A stretch of DNA of 64,000 nt from Acrocarpospora phusangensis. GTDB taxonomy: Bacteria; Actinomycetota; Actinomycetes; Streptosporangiales; Streptosporangiaceae. Made by a program: the position numbers and the translations under genes. The stretch spans positions 41,541-105,540 of the forward strand of contig NZ_BOOA01000026.1 in NCBI RefSeq assembly GCF_016862995.1, read 5' to 3'. This document shows, piece by piece, positions 35,128-43,825 of this stretch. Every line of letters starts with the position of its first letter. Position 1 is the stretch's first letter. Under the pieces are notes generated by a model. It was given only the letters and a program-made list of their open reading frames with translations. It searched no databases and was not told the origin of the DNA.

Positions 35128-35266
35128 CACGCACCTCCATCAACCTTCTGGCCTACCCGTCGCCATGTGACGAGCGGGGGTATCGGGCCGAACGGCGGTG
35201 TCACCGCGATGGCCACGTCTTTCTGGATCTGGCTGGTCATGGCTGTTCCGATCTGTGGAATGGCGG

Positions 35267-35983
35267 TCAGACGAGAGGTTCTCCGCCGTCGACGGCGAGG
35301 GAGACGCCGGTCATAAAAGGGGTGGTCAGGGCGAAGAGGACCGCGTCGGCGATGTCCTCCGGCCGTCCGATGCGCCCTGCGGGGCTGGTGGCCTCGCGAG
35401 CGGCGAACAGTCGCGCTTTCCCGCGCTCGCCGAGGGCGTCGTAGGCGCCGGTGTCGACGGTGCCGGGTGAGATCGCGTTGACCCTGATGGGCGCAAGCTC
35501 GACGGCCAGGGCCCGGGTGATCACATCGACGGCGCCGTTCGTGGCGCCGACCGCGAGCATGCCGGGTACGGGCTTGCGCGCCGAAGACCCGGAAAAGAGC
35601 ACGAACGAACCGTCCCCGGGCATGCGAGGCGCGAAGTGTTTGGCGAGGAGCATCGGCCCGATCACTTTGACCTCGAAGGAAGCGAGGACGGCGTCCCGGT
35701 CGAGGTCGGCCACGGCTCCCCGGGCACGGGCGGAGGAGGTCGAGACGACGTGATCCACCCGGCCGAGCCGGTCGGCGAGAGCGGCGATGGCGGCCTCGTC
35801 GGTGAGGTCGACCCGCTCGGCGGTGATGCCGTCGTCGTCGTAGGCGGCGGCCAGGGCGTCCTTGTCGCGTCCGGCCACCACCACGGTGGCACCGGCTTCG
35901 CGGACGGCGAGCGTGATCGCGCGCGCGATACCGCTCGCACGGCCGACGACCAGGACAGTGCGGTCGCTCAGAGCGGAATTCAT
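35267..35983 (-). CDS. SDR-fold protein without the YxxxK motif
   Basis: A 238-aa protein with a modified cofactor loop (VVGRASGIARAI instead of TGxxxGIG). At the catalytic position it reads AVGATNGAVDV, so Tyr and Lys are both replaced. The C-terminal half (VRVNAISPGTVDT-like, then PEDIADAVLFAL and VDGG) is normal. It is therefore likely a non-catalytic or unusual SDR. Its ATG overlaps the DUF427 gene stop, so the two are coupled. Confidence 0.8.
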   Translation of the reverse strand: MNSALSDRTVLVVGRASGIARAITLAVREAGATVVVAGRDKDALAAAYDDDGITAERVDLTDEAAIAALADRLGRVDHVVSTSSARARGAVADLDRDAVLASFEVKVIGPMLLAKHFAPRMPGDGSFVLFSGSSARKPVPGMLAVGATNGAVDVITRALAVELAPIRVNAISPGTVDTGAYDALGERGKARLFAAREATSPAGRIGRPEDIADAVLFALTTPFMTGVSLAVDGGEPLV

Positions 35984-36858
35984 GGAGTTTGCTCCTTGTC
36001 GCGTAGGCGTATCTCATCCGGGTCGAGGCCGCGATCGACGCCGTGCGGCACGACGGCCTGACCTGGTGCGAGAGCGAGCCGCGTGCCGTCGAGCTGCACA
36101 TCGACGATGTCCGGCTCGAACGACACGAACCCAGACACACGCGCCACCTCCGGCCACGCCTCCAGGTACGACCACGCCGCCCGCTGACGCCGTCCGATGT
36201 CGTAGTAACTGGCCAGGCCCTTGTACGGGCAGAACGTCTGGGCCTGGACCGGTGTCAGCGCGGCCTCGTCGACGTCCTCGCGCGGGACGTACCAGCGGGG
36301 GGCGAAGCCCGACTCGTACAGCACGAGCGGTCGTCGCGTCTCGGCCACGACGCGATCCCCGTCACGTACGAGGAGGTGACGCGACGTCCGCCGGATGTCG
36401 ATGCGGTGGTACGGATCGGCCGCGTGGCCCACGATGCGCTCGTCTTCCTCGTAGAAGGCATCCATCGCCCGCCAGGCGAATGCCACGCGCTCGCGCAGTA
36501 CGGCCGCGTGCTCGGGCGGATCGCTGTACCGCCAGGCCGCCCGCCGGGTGTGCCTGTCGGCGGTGCGCGCGCTGAACCACGCCACGGGCCCGAGCTGCGA
36601 GTGCGTCGTGGTGTGCGGCTCCGGCACGAGCGTCTCTTCGCGGACGTCGGCCCGGGGGAAGAACGCGACCGGGTATCTGCCCGGTTCGTGGAGGAGGACG
36701 ACGTCTTCGCTGTCGGCCACCCATTGCCCGTCGAACCGTACGCGCATCCGGCGGCGGAGCGGCTCGGCGAACAGCAGCCGGTCCGGCAGCGGCCCGGCCA
36801 CCAGGAACCGTCCCACCGCCCCGGCCGCGAGCGGCCCTTGCTGCCATGCCAGTCCCAT
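35980..36858 (-). CDS. Tandem DUF427-domain protein
   Basis: A 292-aa protein with two DUF427-like halves. The second half has VLYESGFAPRWYVPREDVD and TFCPYKGLASYYDI, the family hallmark, and the first half a diverged copy around LLHEPGRYPVAFFPRADV. AAAGGAG lies 7 nt before ATG 36858. The function is unknown. It lies between an alpha/beta hydrolase and an SDR on the same strand. Confidence 0.83.
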   Translation of the reverse strand: MGLAWQQGPLAAGAVGRFLVAGPLPDRLLFAEPLRRRMRVRFDGQWVADSEDVVLLHEPGRYPVAFFPRADVREETLVPEPHTTTHSQLGPVAWFSARTADRHTRRAAWRYSDPPEHAAVLRERVAFAWRAMDAFYEEDERIVGHAADPYHRIDIRRTSRHLLVRDGDRVVAETRRPLVLYESGFAPRWYVPREDVDEAALTPVQAQTFCPYKGLASYYDIGRRQRAAWSYLEAWPEVARVSGFVSFEPDIVDVQLDGTRLALAPGQAVVPHGVDRGLDPDEIRLRDKEQTP

Positions 36859-36874
36859 GATCGTCTCCTTTCTT

Positions 36875-37747
36875 TCAGCGGGCCGCCGTCGCCCGTCCCA
36901 TGAAGCCGAGGATCAGTTCGGCGACCTCGTCGCCGGCGCTCTCCAGCAGGAAGTGGCCGCCGTCGAGGAGATGGATCTCGGCGTCGGGGACGTCCTTGGC
37001 GAAGGCGCGGGCTCCGTCGGGGCCGAAGATCCCGTCGCCCTCGCCCCACACCGCGAGCACCGGCGGGCGTTCGGCGCGCAGGTACGCGTGGAGCGCCGGG
37101 TACAGCGGCGGGTTGGTCGCGTAGTCACGGAAGAGCGCCAGCTGGATCGCGTCGTTGCCCGGCCGCGACAGCAGGGCGAAGTCGTGGTGCCAGGTGTCCG
37201 GGCTGACCAGGCTCTCGTCCGGAACCCCGGTGAGGTACTGCCATCGGGTGCCCTCAAGGGTCAGCGCGCCGCGGACCCCCTCCTCGGTCTCCGGCGTCTG
37301 CTCCCGGTGGTAGGCCCACACGGTCTCCCAGAACCCGGGTACGAAGCCCTCCTCGTAGCCGTTCCCGTTCTGGGTGATGATCGCGGTGATCGCCCGCGGG
37401 TCGGCCAGCGCCAGCCGCCAGCCGATCGGGGCGCCGTAGTCCTGGACGTAGACGGCGTAGCGCGTGACGCCCAGGTGCTGGAGCAGCCCGGCGGTCAGGC
37501 CGGTCAGGGCGTCGAAGGTGTAGTCGAACTCGTCCGCGGGCGGAGCGTCGGACAGCCCGAACCCGAGGTGGTCCGGGGCGATCACACGGTAACGCCCGGC
37601 CAGCGCGGGGATCAGGTGGCGGAACATGAACGAGCTGGTCGGGAAGCCGTGCAGCAGCACGATCACGGGAGCATCGGCGGGACCGGCCTCCCGGTAGAAC
37701 AACCGCCGGCCCTGCACGGTCGCGTAGCGGTGGTGTACGGCAGTCAT
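36875..37747 (-). CDS. Alpha/beta hydrolase of the haloalkane dehalogenase/epoxide hydrolase type
   Basis: A 290-aa protein. The oxyanion region is LLHGFPTSSFMFRHL and the nucleophile Asp is in YVQDYGAPIGWRLAL. The acid lies in the AVWGEGDGIFG region and the base His in LLDGGHFLLE. An Asp nucleophile points to a dehalogenase or epoxide hydrolase rather than an esterase. It is divergent from a CGNR regulator that probably controls it, and followed by DUF427 and SDR genes. Confidence 0.85.
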   Translation of the reverse strand: MTAVHHRYATVQGRRLFYREAGPADAPVIVLLHGFPTSSFMFRHLIPALAGRYRVIAPDHLGFGLSDAPPADEFDYTFDALTGLTAGLLQHLGVTRYAVYVQDYGAPIGWRLALADPRAITAIITQNGNGYEEGFVPGFWETVWAYHREQTPETEEGVRGALTLEGTRWQYLTGVPDESLVSPDTWHHDFALLSRPGNDAIQLALFRDYATNPPLYPALHAYLRAERPPVLAVWGEGDGIFGPDGARAFAKDVPDAEIHLLDGGHFLLESAGDEVAELILGFMGRATAAR

Positions 37748-37754
37748 ATCTAAC

Positions 37755-37796
37755 CCCTTCGATTGATTTAGACGGTTAGACATAAGCATCGAAGGG
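37755..37796. promoter_or_regulatory. Inverted repeat between the hydrolase and CGNR regulator genes
   Basis: CCCTTCGAT (37755-37763) and ATCGAAGGG (37788-37796) are exact inverted copies 24 bp apart. CTAACC-like hexamers recur around them (37750, 37774, 37798 and 37822 on one strand or the other). The region is AT-rich and holds both promoters. Confidence 0.5.
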
Positions 37797-37828
37797 TATA
37801 ACCTGTCAAGGAGACCTTGGAGGTTAGG

Positions 37829-38335
37829 TTGGACGTCGGCGAGACCCTGCTGCTGGACCTGCTGAACACCACCCCTGTCGTCGGGGGAGTGCCTCACGAC
37901 GAACTCGGCGATGCCGACGCCGGGCGACGGTGGCTGCTCGCGCACGGCCAGCCGTCCAGCGAGGACGAGTGGCATGCTCTGCTCGACGTACGCTTAGTGC
38001 TGCAGGACATCGTGCGCCGCGACGCCTCACCGGGCGGGCTGGTGCCTTTCGTCGAGGGAGTGACCCGCCGCGCGTCACTCACCGGTGCAGGCGTCGAGTG
38101 GACTCTGCACCTGCCCGAAGGGCGGTCGGCGGCCGCGCGGGCCGTACTGGCCTGGGACGCGCTGCGCCGGTCGAGCCCCGGGCGGCTGCGTCCGTGCGCC
38201 AACGAGGAATGCCGGCTGTTCCTCATCGACCACAGCAAGCCGAACCAGGCCCGCTGGTGCTCGATGGCCGTCTGCGGCAACCGCATGAAAGCCCGGCGGC
38301 ACTACCAGCGAACCCGTGAGACACGACCGAGCTGA
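37829..38335 (+). CDS. CGNR zinc-finger regulator (first copy)
   Basis: A 168-aa protein from TTG 37829 (GGAGG 5 nt upstream; a TTG at 37817 is too close to its site). The N-terminal ABATE-type domain is followed by the zinc finger LRPCANEECRLFLIDHS, RWCSMAVCGNRMKARRHYQR with the CGNR signature. It is the probable regulator of the divergent hydrolase operon. Compare the second copy at 42538-43185. Confidence 0.85.
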   Translation: MDVGETLLLDLLNTTPVVGGVPHDELGDADAGRRWLLAHGQPSSEDEWHALLDVRLVLQDIVRRDASPGGLVPFVEGVTRRASLTGAGVEWTLHLPEGRSAAARAVLAWDALRRSSPGRLRPCANEECRLFLIDHSKPNQARWCSMAVCGNRMKARRHYQRTRETRPS

Positions 38336-38349
38336 GAGGAGGCCGAACG

Positions 38350-40278
38350 GTGGCGCGTCTACTGTCCGTCAACACCGGTATGCCCAAGGACGTGCCTTGG
38401 CAGGGCAAAAACGTCCATACGGGTATCTGGAAACACCCCGTCGACGGCCCGGTCATGGTTCGCCGGCTCAATCTCGACGGCGACGGGCAGGGCGACCTGA
38501 ACGGCCACGGCGGAGAGATGCGCGCCGTGCTCGTCTACCAGCGCGAGTCGTACGATCACTGGCGTCGCCACCTCGGCCGCGACGATCTGGAGTACGGCCG
38601 GTTCGGCGAGAACTTCACCGTTGACGGGCTGGCCGACGACGAGGTGCACATCGGCGACCGGTACCGCATCGGCGACGCTGAGTTCGAGGTCACCCAGCCG
38701 CGGGTGACGTGCTTCCGCGTGGGCATGCGGCTGGAGGAACCACGGATGCCGGCGTTGATGGTCGCCCACCATCGTCCTGGTTTCTATCTCCGCGTCATCA
38801 CCGAAGGTCACGTCCAGGCGGGGGACGAGATCGTCCGTACCCGGATCGGCCGGCACCGCATGAGCGTCGCCGCGATCGACGCGCTGCTCTACCTGCCTGA
38901 CCCGGACATCGGCGAACTCGGCAAAGCCGTGGACATCCCGGCGCTCAGCCCCGGCTGGCAGTCCTCTTTCCACGATCTTCTCGACGCCGCGGCGGCCACC
39001 CCCGCAGAGCCCTCCGATGGCTGGGTCGGCTTCCGGCGGTTGCGTGTCTCACGAATCGTGCCCGAGAGCGCCACGGTGGTATCCGTTCACCTGGCCGCTG
39101 TTGACGGCCTCCCCCTGCCCGCGCCAGAACCAGGCCAGTACCTCACCCTGAGGTTCCCCGGCGCAGGCGACCCGCCACCGGTACGCAACTACTCGCTGTC
39201 GGGCACTCCGGACTGCGCTGGCTATCGCATCAGCGTCAAACGGGACACACACGGCCTGGTCAGCACCTACATCCACACCCGACTGCGACCCGGGAGCCTG
39301 GTGGACGCCGCCGCACCACGGGGCGATTTCGTTCTGCCCGACGATCAGGAGACCGGTGCGCTGATCTTCCTGTCCGCCGGTATCGGGGTGACTCCCTTGC
39401 TGGCGATGCTGCACCACCTCGCCGCGACCACAAGCAGACGGGAGATCTGGTGGCTGCACACCACCCGCACAGCCGCCGACCACGCTTTCGCCGCCGAGGC
39501 GCATCAACTCCTGAACACCCTGGACCGAAGCCACGAGCACATCTACTACACCGCCGAGCCGGCACCCGGGACCGCGACGCCGGTGACGGGCGCTGGCCGG
39601 ATCGATCGGGAGAGGCTGGGCGGCCTCGACCGGCCCACTACGGTGTTGGGCACCGAGCCGGCACCCGGGACCGCGACGCCGGTGACGGGCGCTGGCCGGA
39701 TCGATCGGGAGAGGCTGGGCGGCCTCGACCGACCCATCACGGTGTCGGGCACCGAGGCGGCACCTGGGACTGCGACGCCGGTGGCCGGTGCCGATCGGAT
39801 CGACCGGGAGAAGCTGGCCGCCCTCGGCTTGCCTACCACGGCGTCGGTCTACCTGTGCGGTCCCGCGGGCTTCATGGCCGACATGCGCGAGGCGCTCGTC
39901 GGGCTTGGGCTAAACCCTGGCCGCATTCATACGGAGCTGTTCGGCTCGCTTTCGGCCATCAACCCTGGCCTCACCGGCACCATCCGGAAGGCGCCGCATC
40001 CACCGTCCGATCCCGCCGGGACCGGACCGAGCGTCACCTTCACCCGCAGCGGCGTCACCGCACCCTGGAACGACGCGTACGGCAGCATCCTGGAGCTCGC
40101 CGAGGCATGCGATATCCCCACACGCTGGTCATGCCGCTCCGGCGTCTGCCACACCTGCCAGACGCCCGTCCTCACCGGCCGCGTGCGCTACCGCCCCTGT
40201 CCACTGCAACCACCCGCACTCGGCACCGCCCTCGTCTGCTGCTCGCAACCCGAGTCGGACCTCATCCTCGACCTGTGA
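38350..40278 (+). CDS. MOSC domain fused to a ferredoxin reductase and 2Fe-2S ferredoxin
   Basis: A 642-aa protein from GTG 38350. Residues 1-160 are a MOSC domain with the conserved Cys121 in PRVTCFRVGMRL, followed by a YiiM-type helical linker. Residues ~225-520 are an FAD/NAD reductase (RNYSLSG, then FLSAGIGVTPLLAMLHHLA and VYLCGPAGFMADMREAL). Residues ~560-642 are a plant-type ferredoxin (C595, C600, C603 and C634). A 33-residue unit is present three times inside the reductase (403-501). It probably passes electrons from NAD(P)H to a molybdenum-cofactor sulfur or N-oxide substrate. Confidence 0.9.
   Translation: MARLLSVNTGMPKDVPWQGKNVHTGIWKHPVDGPVMVRRLNLDGDGQGDLNGHGGEMRAVLVYQRESYDHWRRHLGRDDLEYGRFGENFTVDGLADDEVHIGDRYRIGDAEFEVTQPRVTCFRVGMRLEEPRMPALMVAHHRPGFYLRVITEGHVQAGDEIVRTRIGRHRMSVAAIDALLYLPDPDIGELGKAVDIPALSPGWQSSFHDLLDAAAATPAEPSDGWVGFRRLRVSRIVPESATVVSVHLAAVDGLPLPAPEPGQYLTLRFPGAGDPPPVRNYSLSGTPDCAGYRISVKRDTHGLVSTYIHTRLRPGSLVDAAAPRGDFVLPDDQETGALIFLSAGIGVTPLLAMLHHLAATTSRREIWWLHTTRTAADHAFAAEAHQLLNTLDRSHEHIYYTAEPAPGTATPVTGAGRIDRERLGGLDRPTTVLGTEPAPGTATPVTGAGRIDRERLGGLDRPITVSGTEAAPGTATPVAGADRIDREKLAALGLPTTASVYLCGPAGFMADMREALVGLGLNPGRIHTELFGSLSAINPGLTGTIRKAPHPPSDPAGTGPSVTFTRSGVTAPWNDAYGSILELAEACDIPTRWSCRSGVCHTCQTPVLTGRVRYRPCPLQPPALGTALVCCSQPESDLILDL
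39556..39852 (+). repeat. Three in-frame 99-bp tandem repeats inside the MOSC-reductase gene
   Basis: Units start at 39556, 39655 and 39754, each encoding a 33-residue EPAPGTATPVTGAGRIDRER-type segment. Units 1 and 2 are nearly identical in DNA; unit 3, which joins the normal reductase sequence, is more diverged. This points to recent slippage duplication of an ancestral unit. Confidence 0.92.
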
Positions 40279-40421
40279 CCTCGCGTCTTTCCACGACCAC
40301 GATCACGTCGCCAGCAGCCCGCCGATCCGGGCCGCGCCAGGAGGCTTCTAACGGGCTCGCTAGCTCGGTGATGAAGGCCACGGCTGAGCGGAAGCACAAG
40401 ATCGCTTTACGCAACCTCCGT

Positions 40422-41651
40422 TTAGGCTCCTTCGGCCCTCGGCGCTTCGATCGTGGCGACATCTATCTCTGAGTGCAGCGTGTGGTGCACCGGGCACTTG
40501 TCGGCGATCTCCATGAGCCGCTGCCGCTGCTCCGCGTCCAGGTCACCGTCCAGGTGGATCACACGTTCGATCCGGTCCAGCTTGCCCTGCTGGGTTTCAC
40601 AGTTCGCACAGTCTTCCGCGTAGATGCGCGAGTGGCGGAGTTTCACGGTCACATGGTCAAGGGGCAACTGCTTGCGCTTGGCGTACATCCGCAGCGTCAT
40701 CGACGTGCACGCGCCGAGACCGGCCAGCAACAGGTCGTACGGGTTGGGCCCGCTGTCGCCGCCGACGGGCCGGGGTTCGTCGGCGGTGAGAGAGTGCCGG
40801 CCGACGGTGATGCTCTGCCCGTACGGGGACTCGCCGTTCTCGGACACCACGACAAATCCGCTGTCGGACTCCCGGGAGGGCTGCTCGGCCGTGGCGGGGA
40901 GGTAGCGCGTGGCCCAGGCGGCGAGCATGGTGGCCGCGAACTCGGCGTCGGCCCGATCGGTGAGCAGGTGATCCGCGCCGTCCAGAGCGACGAAGGACTT
41001 GGGGTGACGGGCGGCGTCGAAGATGCGCCGCGCGTTGTCCACACCGACGATCTCGTCGCCCGGGGAGTGCATCACCAGCAACGCCGCACCGAGCTTCGCG
41101 ATGCGCTCCGCCTGTGGCTGGGCCGCGATGTCATCGAGGAACTGCTTGCGGATACGGAAGGGCCGCCCGGCCAGAACCACCTGGGCCTCCCCGCGCTGTT
41201 CGATCTCGGCGCGGCTGTCCTCCAGCAGATGCAGCACGTGCGCAGGGTCGGCAGGCGCTCCGATGGTCGCCACCGCCCGTACCTCGGGCACCCGATGCGC
41301 CGCCGCCAGCACCGCGGCCCCACCGAGCGAATGCCCGACCAGCAGCGCCGGGGCAGCGAACCGCTCTCTGAGGTGATCGGCGGCAGCCACTACATCCGCC
41401 ACATTGGAGCTGAAATCGGTGTTACCGAAGTCCCCGCCGGACCCACCAAGCCCGGTGAAGTCGAACCGAAGCACCGCGATCCCGAAGTCGGTCAACGCCC
41501 GCGAGATCCGCGCCGCCGCGATCGCCTCCTTGCCACAGGTGAAGCAGTGCGCGAACAACGCATACGCCTGCGGCTCCGACCCAGGCAGATCCAGCCGCGC
41601 GGCAAGCGGCACCCCATGCGACCCGGCGAACTCGAATTTCTCACTGTTCAT
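40422..41651 (-). CDS. Alpha/beta hydrolase fused to an OsmC domain
   Basis: A 409-aa bifunctional-type protein. Residues 1-255 are a hydrolase with LFAHCFTCGKE, the nucleophile elbow LLVGHSLGGAAVL and late DGADHLL. Residues ~270-405 are OsmC-like with PNPYDLLLAGLGACTSMTL (peroxidatic Cys) and DCANCETQQGKLDR. ATG 41651 begins the usual MNSEKFEFAG. The fusion is a known family associated with organic peroxide handling. It is convergent with the MOSC fusion, across a 143-bp gap in which I see no gene. Confidence 0.9.
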   Translation of the reverse strand: MNSEKFEFAGSHGVPLAARLDLPGSEPQAYALFAHCFTCGKEAIAAARISRALTDFGIAVLRFDFTGLGGSGGDFGNTDFSSNVADVVAAADHLRERFAAPALLVGHSLGGAAVLAAAHRVPEVRAVATIGAPADPAHVLHLLEDSRAEIEQRGEAQVVLAGRPFRIRKQFLDDIAAQPQAERIAKLGAALLVMHSPGDEIVGVDNARRIFDAARHPKSFVALDGADHLLTDRADAEFAATMLAAWATRYLPATAEQPSRESDSGFVVVSENGESPYGQSITVGRHSLTADEPRPVGGDSGPNPYDLLLAGLGACTSMTLRMYAKRKQLPLDHVTVKLRHSRIYAEDCANCETQQGKLDRIERVIHLDGDLDAEQRQRLMEIADKCPVHHTLHSEIDVATIEAPRAEGA

Positions 41652-41850
41652 CGTCAGCTCCGTCGTCGAACGGCCGAGGCTTCGTCGGTCAGGACCTGGG
41701 TCGGACCAGTAACCGCCTGTGACCTCCACCGAAGCAGTACCTCGGCCGTCAGCTATGCACACATCGTCCCGTACACCGGCCTGAAACTTCTCGCGTCGGC
41801 TGCGCGCTTGCCGCCGCCGACGGGTTCGGGGCCCGTTCCCTTGTCGGCAC

Positions 41851-42396
41851 TCACGCCTTCAGCGGCACGACGGCCGGCCACTCGTTCTCGACATCGGCGA
41901 GGATGTTGAAGTAGTTGGTCAGCACGTTGAGCGCGAGGTTGCCGACAACCTCAGCGATCTCGGCGTCGGTGACTCCGGCGGTCCGGGCGTCGGCCAGGAG
42001 GACGGGATCGACCACGCCACGCCCCCGGGCGATGGCGTCGGACAGGGTCAGCAGGGCAGTGACATGCGGATCCTTGGACTCGGCGTCCCGCGCCAGTTCG
42101 ATCTCCTCCGGGTCGAGCTTGGCGACGTTCGCCCCGAGATAGGTGTGCGCGGACAGGCAGTACTCGCAGCGGTTGTACTCGGCGGTGGCGATGGCGAGCC
42201 GCTCGCGGACACCCGCCGAGAGCACGCCGTCACCGAGGGCACCGGACAGCGCGAGCCAACCCCGCACGAGAGCAGGGCTGTTCGCCATGACCTTGGCCAT
42301 GTTCGGGATGGAGCCGAGGGTCTTCCTGACCTGGTTCAGCGCCTCGGCCGCGGCTTCGGTCGCGTCCTGGAGTTCGATCTTCGGAAGTGTGGACAT
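41851..42396 (-). CDS. Carboxymuconolactone decarboxylase/AhpD-family protein
   Basis: A 181-aa all-helical protein with the CxxC-His motif CEYCLSAHTYLGA (near 73-85), as in AhpD-like peroxidase-associated proteins. ATG 42396 has GAAGGGG 8 nt upstream. It is divergent from the second CGNR regulator, which probably controls it. Confidence 0.88.
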   Translation of the reverse strand: MSTLPKIELQDATEAAAEALNQVRKTLGSIPNMAKVMANSPALVRGWLALSGALGDGVLSAGVRERLAIATAEYNRCEYCLSAHTYLGANVAKLDPEEIELARDAESKDPHVTALLTLSDAIARGRGVVDPVLLADARTAGVTDAEIAEVVGNLALNVLTNYFNILADVENEWPAVVPLKA

Positions 42397-42429
42397 CAGC
42401 GATACCCCTTCTCTGCCGATCAAGCATCT

Positions 42430-42514
42430 CTAATGGATAGAGCTGCTTCATTACATTAGGAGCCTGCCAGGCATGCACCCGTCCGGTCAAATGGTTGAGA
42501 CGGCTTTAACCATT
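42430..42514. promoter_or_regulatory. Operator-like inverted repeats upstream of the second CGNR gene
   Basis: AATGGTT (42490-42496) and AACCATT (42508-42514) form a perfect inverted repeat with an 11-bp spacer. CTAATG (42430-42435) and CATTAG (42454-42459) form another nearer the enzyme gene. TAGGAT (42525-42530) is a likely -10, 7 nt before ATG 42538, suggesting a leaderless CGNR message. Confidence 0.5.
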
Positions 42515-42537
42515 AGTGACCTGCTAGGATGGGGCTC

Positions 42538-43185
42538 ATGACCAGCGGAGAGGTGACCACGAGCGCGACCCTGCTCGGCGAGCCCCTCCCGATCGAGCTG
42601 ATGAACACGTACGGGATGGTTCGCGGCGAGCCGCACGACGCTGTGAGCGACAACGCGGCGATGGCGGCCTGGCTGCGCGCGGTCGAGGGCCGGATCCGGT
42701 CCGAGGCAGGCGGCACCGCCGACTCGCTCGTCTGGGACGAGGCCGCCGTGCGCCCGATCGCCACGCGCCTGCGCAACCTGCGTGACGCACTGCGCCTGCT
42801 GGCCGCGGAGGCGACCGGCGTCTCCTGGCCACCCGCGGCCTCGTCCGTGATCACGACCCGGCGAGACGCCCTCGACGCCATGAACGCACTCGCCCCGGCA
42901 TGGCCCGAACTAGTCTGGCCGGCGGGTGAACAACCGGCCCGGATGCTCCGCACACCCGGCACACCCGGCGAACTCGCGCTCTTCCTGATCGCCCACCAGG
43001 GCGTAGAACTCTTCGCGAGTCCTTCGCGCGAACGACTGCGCGCCTGCCGGGCACCCGGCTGCCTGCTGTTCTTCCTGAAGGAGCACCCCCGCAGGGAGTG
43101 GTGCTCACCCATATGCGGCAACCGCGCCCGCGTCGCCCGCCACTACCATCGCCACCACACCAGCCCCCGCCCCGAACCCGAGTAA
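42538..43185 (+). CDS. CGNR zinc-finger regulator (second copy)
   Basis: A 215-aa protein with an N-terminal ABATE-type ligand domain (LPIELMNTYGMVRG and DALRLLAAEATG) and the C-terminal zinc finger LRACRAPGCLLFF followed by REWCSPICGNRARVARHYHR. It is paralogous in architecture to 37829-38335. It is divergent from the carboxymuconolactone decarboxylase-like gene. Confidence 0.87.
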   Translation: MTSGEVTTSATLLGEPLPIELMNTYGMVRGEPHDAVSDNAAMAAWLRAVEGRIRSEAGGTADSLVWDEAAVRPIATRLRNLRDALRLLAAEATGVSWPPAASSVITTRRDALDAMNALAPAWPELVWPAGEQPARMLRTPGTPGELALFLIAHQGVELFASPSRERLRACRAPGCLLFFLKEHPRREWCSPICGNRARVARHYHRHHTSPRPEPE

Positions 43186-43239
43186 CCATCCGCCACCGGG
43201 CTCTACCGGGCCGCGATCACGCGCCTCGGCCCTGACTCC

Positions 43240-43558
43240 CTACGCCGAACGTTCCGCCCACGGGTTCTCCACACGGGCGCCTGTTCGGGCCAGGTGTCTG
43301 GTGCTGCGTGTGGCCAGCGTCCAGTTGTTGGCCACGGCGGTCGCGCCGATCAGAGCATCAGGCGGATCGATACTTGTCCCGGCGCTCTTGAGCGCCTTGT
43401 GGATGACCAGGTACGCCCCTGCCGGTCCTGATAGTCGATCCGGATCTGGGCCGGCGCTTGTCCGTACCGTGCCTAGCGCAGAGGATCGGCGACGGCTGCG
43501 ACACCGGCTTCGATCTCGGCGACGGTGAGGACACTCAGGTAAAGATTCGAAGTGGACG
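43240..43558 (-). pseudogene. Decayed VapC-like PIN-domain toxin gene
   Basis: One frame (ending 43473) encodes LYLSVLTVAEIEAGVAAVAD, the conserved middle N-terminal part of VapC. A different frame encodes PPDALIGATAVANNWTLATR and RTGARVENPW up to a stop at 43240, the conserved C-terminal part. The two are separated by a stop and frameshift, with part of the protein missing and no start codon. No antitoxin gene is seen. Bases 43559-43771 hold no convincing gene. Confidence 0.7.
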
Positions 43559-43771
43559 AGCTGATCGTCGGGCAAGGACGCGCGGATCTCCCGGATGGTC
43601 CGCAACGGTGCGCGTCATCCGAACGAACAGGAGGCGATATGCCGTCTGTTGCGCCCATCGTTACTTCCTTCTCTCACCTGGAGTTCGCGTGCGAATCGGG
43701 AACTCCCAGGGGCGTTAAGCGGCTGGTCCGGATCGCGTGGGATCACCTTTTGGGAATCTCCACTCCCGTGG

Positions 43772-43810
43772 TCGCCGAGGCCGCGGCATATGCTGCCGCG
43801 GCCTCGGCGA
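43772..43810 (-). terminator. Perfect 17-bp hairpin ending the long biotin-enzyme operon
   Basis: TCGCCGAGGCCGCGGCA (43772-43788) and its exact complement (43794-43810) enclose TATGC. It lies 15 bp after the RidA-like gene stop on the minus strand, the expected place for the terminator of the 43826-52217 operon. Confidence 0.88.
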
Positions 43811-43825
43811 GGTGAGGGGTGTGGG

